Positions 49,055 through 60,700 of a stretch of DNA of 64,000 nt are shown in pieces (position 1 is the first letter of the stretch; the number at the start of each line of letters is the position of its first letter). A program made the translations under genes and the position numbers. Origin of the DNA: Polytrichum commune (Eukaryota > Streptophyta > Polytrichopsida > Polytrichales > Polytrichaceae); NCBI GenBank assembly GCA_950295325.1, contig OX485808.1, positions 31,948,527 through 32,012,526 of the forward strand. The letters are read 5' to 3'. The notes beneath the pieces are model-generated. The model saw only the letters and a list, made by a program, of their open reading frames with translations, made no database searches and was not told the origin of the DNA.

Positions 49055-52000
49055 ATGGAGGCTTTACATGTAGGAGGAGGGAGACCCCGGCCCTCGCACT
49101 CACACGTGCCAAATTACGCATCCTCCCAAGCAGCCACGCTTGCATCAGCATCAGCAGCAGCAGCAGCAGCGGCAGCCCAAGCTCAAGCTGGCCCTTCGGA
49201 TGGTGATGGTGGCCCCAGTCTGCGTGGAATGGACAGCAATTTGGGTGCCTTGTGTGAGCATGTGCAAGTGGAAGGCTGGAAATCACGGTCCTTTTCGGAC
49301 ATTGTGGTCAAAGCCATGGGCCATACGTTTCACCTTCACCGATTACTTCTTTCTCGCAGCTCCTACTTCAGGTCAGGATTCATATCCTTGTGTTGGAAGG
49401 GCCTTACTTGGTTGCTTTTCAGACACCTTTATTTGACTGGAGTGTGGTTAGGTGTGGGTGTAAGAAAGGACACCTAAAAGACATGTGTTTAATAGAGAAT
49501 GGGACTACGAGCTCAAAATGTGTTAACCATTTGAGGCTCAATAGTCACCATAATTGGGGGGACCTGTATGACCATGGCACTGTAGTTCTAGCTCTTTGTT
49601 GCTGGAAATTGGTGCTTGGTTAAAGTTCTCGCTCACAGATCATATTGCTTGTACGTATGTATTCAGGAATATGCTCCAGGGTCCTTGGAGAGAAGCTGGA
49701 GCTCCTGAAGTGAATCTGCAAATAGATGATGAGAATGTGAATGGGGATGCTGTGGCCACTGCTTTAGCTTACTTGTATGGTCACTACCCAAAGCTGGATG
49801 ACAGCAATGCCTTTCGAGTGCTTGCAGCAGGCTCCTTTCTTGATCTACAGGTATCATAGACCAAACCACATGTCGTCATTAGAGTTATCCTCAAAATCAA
49901 CTTGCCTTTTGGTCGGGAGTTGGGTGTTTTGCATACAATATCTTCCATGTTCGGCAAGTTTTTGGTGCATGCTTGGAGGTAGTGTGGAGGTTTGAATGAA
50001 GAACAACATTCTAAATTGGTTCATTGAGGGTCAAACTAATTTGGCTTGTCAAGAGGTGCTAAACCAGGTTTGGCCCTCAATGAACCAAAATAGGTTGCTC
50101 TTCATTCAAATTCAAACAGTACCTCTGAACATGCACCACAAGAGGAAATAAAGTATTGATTTTGTATGCAAAATAACTACATGTAATGGAAAATTTTAGG
50201 GGACCAACTCCCAACGGAAACTCCGATTGAGTTAAAGGAGAACTCTATTAGGCTCAAGGAACAAACATATAGAAAGGATAACGCATGTGTTTGCCAACAC
50301 TAGCATGAATTAGTCTTTTGCATGTGGGTGACACGAGGATGGCTTAGTGGGAGAACCGATCCCACACCAATTGCAAGGTGGAGATTAGTCCCAACTACTC
50401 GAGCTATTGGCTTGATGCTTTCATTTGGGTCAAAGATTAGGGGCTTTGCTTCAGGAAGTAGCTTAGGTGTTCACTTTAGGTCTTTGTCTTTGTCTTCTGC
50501 CCTTTGTGGTTGAATTGATGCAAGGTGCGTATTACTACTTCACATTTACATGTTTATCTTTGATAGTAACCCCAGTAGATCTTTCACAGGGGACCATTCT
50601 AATCACAAGAATCTATACTAAAGGTTGTTTTGCAATTTATAATCAGGTGCTTAGTCAATGACAACCACTCCATAGATGGTGTAGACAGTCAAATAAGTTT
50701 CATGTGAGGGTCTGAGGTTACCTTACAAAAGTGAACATCTTGAGATCATAGTGATCTTTATTTGTGCAGGACCTTTGTGCACTGTGTACAAATTTCATAA
50801 TCTCGGAGCTGTGGACAGAGAACTTTCTTGCTTACCAGGTATGCAGTAAAAGACAATTTTTTGTGCCATGGTTGAGGTTCTTAAGTCTTGGTTCATACTC
50901 AGATTCAATGACTTCTCCAAGTTCTTTGATAACTTAACCATTTATTGTTTGACATGATCTTCTTCTTAACCCTTTGAAGCTCTGAGAGGCCCATTCTGGG
51001 CCTCAAGGTTCACAGAGAGGGTTTTACGATGATTGCTTGATAAGTTTAGCTACAAGTGTCAAAAGTGAACCCTATCTAAAATTAGCCCATGCATCAGATC
51101 CATTATTTGGATGTAGAATGAGTTATAGGGAGATTTGAGTTTGTATAAATGACCTAGACTCAAATGCATGCCATGTATGTCTAACCACCTTATTTTCACT
51201 TCCTCATTCTAATAGGTTGTGCTCAATATGCTCAATATGGATTTAAAACCATAGACCAAATACAATATTATTTAAAAACTTGTTTGGGTTGAGATTTGTG
51301 GCATCTATGTAAACTCATCCACCGTGGATGAAGGAGGTCCACTAAGAAAAGTCCTGTGCAAGATTGAGGGCCGTTTCATTCCAGTTTAACACCACTAGAC
51401 TCATTTGGGGTCTCTGACTCTATTTTCGGAGCCAAATTCTCTAAAAGTAGTGATTTACAGGTTATAATATAATTCACTGCGTTTTCACCTTCTCAATGGA
51501 TGAATTTATGTAGACACCATGAATCCCTAGCCACTTGTCAGGGGTTTGTACAAATTGACACGTATCTTGTATGACTACACTCCCCATACTTTAAAAGTAA
51601 AGCATATTTCATGTACTGATTACATGCACACATGTATATGTGGGATCAGGCTTTTGCTGAAAGCCAGGATTATGGAGTACATGGTGAAAGAGTGCGCAAA
51701 GCGTGCTGGGGATATCTCTGCCGTGGGGGAGCCATTGAGCTTCGTGAGGTCTGTTTACATCACAAATTTCCAGAGGGTATTGTATAATATATTTATTTCA
51801 TTAAAACTGTACCAAGTGGTGTATATCAGAATTATCTCATACTACATGTGTTATTCTTAAGTGACTTTGTTTTATAGTAGCATATTGTTGCACATGTTAG
51901 AAGACAATATTAAGATCATGCAACCTAATGACAGTAATCATGAATTTATGATGTTATTTCAACATTTTATTGGATCTACAAGATGATTTTGCCTCTGGAA

Positions 52001-54690
52001 TTTTGTGATGTTCTCTCTACCTCTGTAACTCTTTTCTGTCAACTTGCTCATGATGGGCATACTTCAAGTCTAATTTATTGAGCTAGCTTGACAAAATGTT
52101 GCACAATTTCTGCAGATTCTGCCAAAGCTGTCCACACAAACATTACGCACTCTTTTGACATCTGATGAGCTCTGGGTGATGAATGAAGAGAAAAGGTATA
52201 CTTTTGCGGGCTTGTAAGTATGGTGGGGTACTTCATGAGTTAAATTGCAAAATGGATTGGCCAGGGAATGTCAATGAATAGACGTATTCAGATATTGTAT
52301 ATTTGTAAGTATTGTAGCTGCTGGTAATATTCTTCCATGACATTTTGTCATTGTTGGCAATTGCAGGTTTGAGCTGGCATTGAGTGTATTGGTGGCACGT
52401 GGTGTTGTGCTAGAAATTCCACAACTACCAGGTTCAAATCCTAAAAGTTCTTCCATGACAGAAACCCCTGCCTCAGAAAATGAGGGAACATCTTCCCCTC
52501 CACCTTGTGAGAATGACAAGGTTGATCAGGAGATCGATGAAAAGTCTAGCACAAGGTAAGTTGAAGCATTTTCTCAGTGTCCAGAGTTTAGGTCTGAAGT
52601 CTTGATGGCATGTTTACATGTGTAGACTAGGAAAACATGGGGTTATATCTATTGCTTTCAATTGCAGAACTACTCAATTAGTATTTCTGTTAAAAGTACA
52701 CTAAATGTATGATTTAATGTGGGCCACACTATTCATCGACCCACAACAATGAACTTTAGACTAATTATTGTTGGGCACATCATTCCCCTAGTAAAATCTT
52801 TTCTCATTAATGTTTTTTATTGTGGGCAACATGATTTACCATGACCATAGATTAATGGGTTAGTAAATTATGACAAATGCATAGATAATATGGCAGGTGG
52901 TACAAAGACAAGAGGTTTCAGTGTTTTGATTTTTAATGGGACCCATGAGAAATATGTGGCATGTTAATTCTAAAGTCACACTAAATCAGATATATCTAGT
53001 GTACTGATGTCTGGTGGTATTTTGGAGAGTTCAGGTCAGCATCAGACGATGAACCTGGAAATGCTGCTGCAGTTGAAGATTCACCTGAACCTGAAATTGA
53101 TGAAGTTGCGAAGACAGTGCATGATATACTATTTGAACTTGTGGATTCAGCCGTCACAAATTTCCCTGGTGAAATTTCGCCCACAACAGCTTCTTTAGGC
53201 CTGGATTCCAGAAGCTCCTTACGAGCTGACCAATGTGTGGGAGGAGTATCGGGGTGCAATTATGATCATGGGTTAGAGTCTCCTAGTGGAGATGCTTTGA
53301 AGGATGTAAATGCAAATCCTCCACCACCTTTTATTGAAATCCGGAAGAATGGAGAAGCCTGCACAAGTGGGGATACTTGTTCAACTCCAGAGCAATTAGG
53401 GTTCCCCAGTGGCGATTCAGCATTTTGCAGCCGGTATGGATATGATGAAGCTTGGCGTCCTCCGCGAACAGGCGATCATCTTGGTCATGGTGCCTGCTCT
53501 TTGTCGCCGGAAACAACTTCATCTTCACCAAATAGTAAAGTTTTGCAGGACCAATGGTCAAGGTATTCCCTTTTAGCCCTTGAAGGACTACATAGGGGTG
53601 TGTTTTTGTATGAACCCATAGAAAATGTTAACAAATTAATTATATTATGTCTTCTATGGTATTAGAAGCATATTTAGCACAACCTATGGAAAAGAGGAAG
53701 ATGAAATATATTCGCATGGGACAATGGTGATCAGATATATGTGATATGTTTGTGAGTCTAGGTTATATGTACAAGCTTAAATCTCCCTAGAATTCATCTT
53801 ATGTGTATGTATGCTCTGATTGGAATAATGCATTAGATATATGGATCAATTTTAGATAGGGTCTCCTTTGATATTTAAAACTAAAAATATGAAGAAGTTA
53901 TCTTAAACCCCTGCATACATCACCCTGAGCCCACTTGGACCTTTATGGGTCAATATTGACCAATTTCAATTACTTGGCCATAGTGTACAGTCTTCTGATT
54001 GGAACAATGACCAATTTCAAGAGATTTGTGTTTAAGAAAATCAGGGTTCAATGAAGTTCACGATTTTTAACCTCTAATAAATCCATATGGTGTTGTCCCA
54101 CAGTGCCCTTTTTCTTCAAAGGGTGTCAAATGATATATTCATGTTTGTTCCAAATTAGCTATTTAATATTCTCATTTTCCATCAAAAAATAGAGGAACCA
54201 TAAACTGGGTAGGATGGCTGTTTGACCAAGTGACCGTATTTTCTTGAGTTCATATTTTTATTATAATAATTACAATTTCTGAATATTACTGAGGTGCAGG
54301 GTCTTTTTTAATAAGAAGCAAAAGTGGGACCCTGGTCATGTGTCAACATCTAATTGACCTTGTATCAAAACACATCTAAGCCTTCATTTTGCTTGTGTCA
54401 TGCATGCAGGGACGGTGCTTGCCCAACTCCTTCATGGGGTGGGCGTGTGGTAGAGAGGAGGTCAAAGAAAGCATACCCCAATAGTGAAAGCTTTTCAGAG
54501 GATTGGGAAGCTTTTTTAGGGGTGTTTGAAGGTGGAGGTGTCCTCTATTGTCATATGACATTTGACGATCTTCTTTACATGCGTGGCCGTTTAGAGGAGC
54601 TGGGTTTCCCGTGCAAGTCGGTTGCGGATAGCCTTTGGTTGCAGGTACTCTGCTTTTTCCTTTCTTCAGCATTTACTAGTCTAGTTTCCA

Positions 54691-54739
<49 letters not shown>

Positions 54740-57700
54740 GCTGTGGCTGTTCGAAAAAACAACTTACATTGTTGTATCACTTGTTGAAGAATTGGGAGTG
54801 GCCACGCTGTACTTTTCCCTGTTTGTGTGTAGGTTCTGACCAATATTGGACTGGTATCACCATTTTTTAATACCGGTAGGTTACATGTGTTCAAGAACAT
54901 GCTTTTTTAATATAGATTACCTTTCTGGCATATATATCATCAAAGAACATTCATACCTAGGTAATATTACCTTAATAACAATATGGTATTAGAGTGACCC
55001 AAGTAATGACTTGGGAGGACAAAAGAGTCTCCTGGTGATATCCACAAAGTACCAACATCTGACCAGTATGACAATGTTGATACCGGTTGGGTTATGGCTC
55101 TTTGCTACCATAGCGTTCTTAAGCATATATCTAAGGACGTTCTCTTTCTATTCTAGCAACAAGAATAAATTTCCAAGAACCACAGTCCTTGAGTAAATGC
55201 ATGAATGGCAAGTATAGGTCAAGTGGCAAACTCTCATTTGTCGACACCTCAATGTGATCTATCCTACGTATTTCACCTATATATTTACCCCTCTAATATT
55301 GTTTTTACTGTAACCTAACCCAGGGTGCCTCAAACCCAAGGCCTTAACCCTGATCTTATGGGAACTCCGAAATTAAGCTGTGTAAGGTCAAAATAATACT
55401 TGGATGGGGGCACTTGATTTCCGGTGCACCATATCAACTGGGGGTATCTTTTTGAACCGGATATTTTCAACGAACTACCTGGGAACCTGGGGGCTTGCCC
55501 TTAGAGGAGAGATTGGTGCCTGCCGGCTTGTTCGTGCTGTTCAAGGTGTTTCCCTTTTAAAGGGAGGGAGTAGTCTTTGGGGGCCTTCTAATTCTTGTGA
55601 TGCCTGTTTTGAGAAATTTAATATAGACTCACACCAACTCGAAGATGAAGCAACACCATAGAGGTGGGCTTACATTAGGGTCTCGGTCCAAGAAACTTCA
55701 GGTCCAAAACATCCCTTAATGAACTTTACTTTTAGACTTAAGATTGGAGCCAAGCTTGAATATTGGTTTCTCAAACTAGGAGGAATATAAGAGGAATATT
55801 TCTCAGTTGGGACTGCCAAGATTTGGCAGGCAAGTGATGCCACATTAGCACCATTGCATTTTTTCATACCTTGGACTTGGACCTAGTGTAAACTCTTTGG
55901 TTCCAAAATGTTCTCTCAACCTACTGTAAACTCATGTTGAGGGTGGGTTTACATTAGGGTCCGGGTCCAAGAAACTTGTGGTCCAAAGCTCCCCTTACAT
56001 GGACCTTACTTTTGGACTCAAGATTAGACCCAAGCTTGAAGATTGGTTTCTTAAACTAGGAGAAGTATTTTCTTGAGTGGGGACTGCCGAGATTTGGTGG
56101 GATAGGGATGCCACATTAGCACCACTTCATATTCTTGACCAATAGGATTGCTCAGTTTTGGAGTTTTCTTGGTTTTGGATCCTAGTTTAAACTCACCCTA
56201 AGTCATGCTGGTGGCAGGATCGGAGTCATCTATCTTCTTCTTTCTAACCTAACCCATGGTTGCCTTCTTCAGACTCTGTTAAGGCAGCAGGTGCTCACAA
56301 TCGCCGCTGACACCTGTAGGAACTGCAGTCTCGTGTACCAAAACTGCAATTGCCGACAATTTAACCCGAGTTACGCACATGGCAGAATACCCGGCCTTCA
56401 CTACCGAGAAGATGGCCCAAATTCGGGTCCGGGTAGTTTTCCAGGCGCAGAGGGCATCGGAGGCGGAGGTGGTGGGATGGGCAGTGGAGGTGGTGCCAAT
56501 AATTCTCAATTGGCCGGTCGAGTGCATGGTCGCAACAGCATGGATGGGTTGGCAGGGATTGGACGTGGGACGACTTTTGGACCTCCTGGAAGTTGGCCGG
56601 CTCCGAGGTTTTTATATATTCCGTCCTTAGGGGCATACGGAGCAAGAGGAGGAGGTCCACATCAAGGCGGAATTGGCAATGGAAACAACCCAATGGACCT
56701 CGGGGGCCGTGATTTACCTGCGCATAGTGGGACCGATGGGCATACGCCCATTGTGGGACTTATTCAAGGAGGAGGCGCAAATAACCCTGGTAGTGGTCCC
56801 CATCACGAAATTCTAAGTTTGAATTTATTATGTAACATTTATATTGAAATTACACCTACATAGTTGTGTATAATGTGATTATGTTGCAATATTTCTGTTG
56901 TTCTTACATAATTTTTCTTCTTCTATATAGTAGTCTAGTAGAGTTATCCTTCCAGCTCAGTAGGGCTTTTCCTTGGGAGTTGATTCCCTTAGGTTTTCCA
57001 TTGGTCGGTTTGCATATAATATCAATAATTTCTGTCCACTTGTGGTACATGCTTGGAAGTAGGGTTTGAATTTGAATGAAGAGCAAACTATTTCGATTCA
57101 TTGAGGGCCAAACTTAATTTATCACCTCTTAGCATGCCATGATGAGTTTGATCCTCAATGAACCAATATAGAATGTTCTTTGTTCAAACCTCCTTGCTAC
57201 CTCCATGCATGCACCAAAAACCTAGCGCATGTGGAAGATGTTGCGTGCGAAACAACCAACTCACGACCAAAAGTCATGTTGAGTTAGAGGAAAACTTTAA
57301 TGTGACACATAATTGATGAATATAATCTTTTTTATAATGCAATTAATACAAAATCAAATTATAGTATACGATGTTACTTCAGTACTTGATTGTATTAACA
57401 TGATGCCTGGTCATTCAGATCTTTCTGTTAGGGCCGAGGAGTCTTCGTCGTCGACTGCCAAGCCTGCAAATATGGAGTCAATGCTGACCAGCAACAATGT
57501 ACACGTGAAAAATAGCAGTGCTGATGTTGGTGCAAGGGATTGGGAAAGTGGTGAAGGAGCATCGATCTTGTTGGACCTGCACACTCCGTTACGGAGTTTC
57601 CCTCCGTTCCGTTTCGGGTAAGAGCATCCCCATGCATTGCCATTATGATCATCTCTAACCTCATGCCACCCCGCCAATATAAAGGTGAAATTTAACAAAG

Positions 57701-60700
57701 TTCACAGTTGCTGAACACAATTCATCCCCACTAAATTAGTTCTTCTTATTGCTAAATTAGAGAGGTGATTGCTGCCCTTTAAAGCCTCCGCCCCTTCAAA
57801 TATGCAACATATAGAAAGGGGGAGAGTTTCAACTTCTCTAGAAGGAAATCAACTATCAGTATCTCACAACCCTTGACCCAATAAAATCTTAGCTTCAACT
57901 TTTTCTTCGTGGAGCCTTGCATATTGTAAGAAATTAGTTTTGATCATGGGAAAGCACAACTTAAAGTGCTCACATAAAGTGGAAAGGGGTACATATAAAT
58001 GGGCTCCTCTTCTATAAACAGAAATGACCCAAATTAACACTGCTTAATGTTAGTGTTTGGTATACAATGTGTGGTCATGCTCTAATGCTACCCGACCCTG
58101 AGACGTGACTAAACACTAAACCTCAAACCCTAAACCTGCAGTGTTACTGCCTGTTTACTTGAAAAAATTTGAAGTTGAGAGGTTGAGTGTTGATTTTTTG
58201 TTCAAACTTTGAGGAATGTGGCCCAACTGTGGGCAATTTCAACTATATAGACAGTTTTGGCCATTGGATCTGGTCAGGAAGGATTGTGATGGATCGTGAA
58301 GATTGTCACTTCAAGTTTCTGAATTGGAGTTGGGTTGCAAAAGTTATAAGAGGTCAAATAGAAGATTCCTGTTCTCTGGAAATGATCACATAGGCTACTC
58401 CATTTGTGATGTTCACTTTTGAAACAAGAATGATGCAAATTTTGAGCACATCCTCCAGTCTCATTTGGCACATCTCTTTTTGGTGTCCATTCTTAAGTAC
58501 AAGCCTTGCAATACACCACTTCAAAATACATGTCCAATTAAGAAGACCCAGATACCTTATATTTATGTGCATTCATGTAAGCCCTCGTACTTTTATGTGA
58601 CAGTGTCGAATTTGAAGATGTGCATCGCCTTGGTGATGGTCAGTCGAAACATTCACATGAAGCTTTCTATGCTGGTTCTTTGTGGAAGGTAAGTACTTCC
58701 TCTTACACCTGATCCCTGATGCGCCCTTCTCTATCCCCTTTTTCTTGCATTGGTGGGAATAGGTCTTCCTACTTTTGTGCCTCTTTTATGCGGCCTTCTT
58801 ATATGCCTCTTCATGAAAGTTGAATAACTAAATTAGCACAGTTTGATTTCAAAGTTGTGAGTGAATAGTGCTAAAAGTTAATTGTGGAGGGTGAGTTTTA
58901 AAGGAATTGTTGCGTTTTTCTTGTGAGCAGGTGAGTGTGCAAGCTTTCAATGACGAAGATCCAAGGGGAAGGCGCACTCTTGGTAACCATCATTTTCATA
59001 TGCTATTTTTACTTTTTGAGCATAGAATAGATTGGTGGAACAAGTAGGTTTTGCTTTGCCCATTTTAGTTTGCCCGAGGCAGGTCATGAAGAAATGGTGA
59101 TATCAGCTCTGGGTTTGAATTAGCCCCACACTCATGATTTGATTGATAAAAAATGCAGGTCTCTTTCTGCATCGACGCAAAGCTGAAGATGTTGGCCCTC
59201 ATCGAAAGGTATTTATTTTGAATTGCAATCAATTTATATTTGTATATGTGCGTTGCAGTCTATTGTCCTTGAATTCTAGTTGTGGTAAAATTCCTAAATC
59301 AAGGAATATGGAGATCTTATAGGTGAAGTAAAGTATCACCTATTCTCAGGGTTTGTCAGAATGCAATGTCAAGGTTTGGAAGTTTGGAGGTGCTAGGAAG
59401 AATTGGCAACTATTAGCAGCTGACATCAATTTTACAAAGCTGTAGTGTTCTGCCAGATCAAGCAGTGAAGCGCCAAATCTTTGAAAATTGAAGCAGAAAA
59501 CCACCAGAGACATAAACTAGCAGCACTATCAATTGACTCCAATAACTTGTATCATATGCTAATTGACGATATCATTACAAACAGGATTCCTGGAGTCTTT
59601 GTAAACTACATAGTAACCATTTGAATTTCATTTGTAGAAGGCACTGTTGGTGAGATTCAACATCATAGTCACAGAAATATAATTTGACCAAATTTATCTT
59701 ATGTGGCCTCCAAAAAGCCCCATGAGAAAAGGAGACTTTTAAGTGAGATGCTTTGGGATGGCAAAAGACTACCTATTGTTCTAAGACATTACTTCAAACC
59801 TAAAGTTATGGTCAAAAATCTGTTTGTTGTTGTCTTCAAGTTTCTGTGTCTTGAAAGGTTCCTCATGAGGTTCTTTTTGGTGAGTACTTATTTCAGGTCT
59901 CCTTTTACACTGACACCAGAGAGAAAGTAACAGCTCGCTATCAAGTAAGTGCTTGCAACCATACAAATCTTGTTTCACATGTTGATGTCCATCAGATTGA
60001 TACTGTTTGAAGGCAGATTTTGATATGGTGAGATTGGAACAAACATATCAAATATATGGTGTAATGAGATTCCTACACTCAGGATGTCATGTGCATCACT
60101 GGAAAGCATAAGGTTTTTTTTAATAGTCTTCAGTGATGGAGATGATAAGTTCCCATAATACATGGAGATTCTAATTGTTACATCAGCAGAGGAGTAGTAC
60201 AACACCTCTTTTCATGGTAATTTTATGTTTAGCATTCTAAAGCATGTAGTATTGGTTAGTTTCAGATTAGTAATTTGGACCAGTACCTAGCTGTCATTTG
60301 AAAACAATCCCTGAAATTGAATAAAGGTCCTCAGATGATAAATATGGTTCCATGTACTGCTTCCAAATATTATGAATGTAAGGTCTTGCCAGAATGAGAC
60401 AGCAGTGAAAATTAGACACTGGCCATGAAATTGAAGGCATACCTTAACCCTTAAAAGGTCTGCAAGGCCCATTCCGGGCCTTGAGGTATCATAAAGAGGG
60501 GTTTAAAGTTCTTGATATTTTAAGCTAAAAGTGTCAAAAGTGAAAATTTGTGCTTGTCTAAATGACCTAGGGATTAAATATATAAGGTAGACAACCCTTA
60601 TCCAGTTTTCTGTTTAGGACACCTATATTTGAGTACCTCATGGTTTGGTGTAGCTCCAAAAACGGACACCAAAAAGACGTGTTTAAAAGAGATTGGACTC

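Noticed and set aside
50336-50520. tRNA-like box A (TGGCTTAGTGG) suggesting a SINE
   Set aside because: No acceptable box B at the right spacing and no tail or target duplication.
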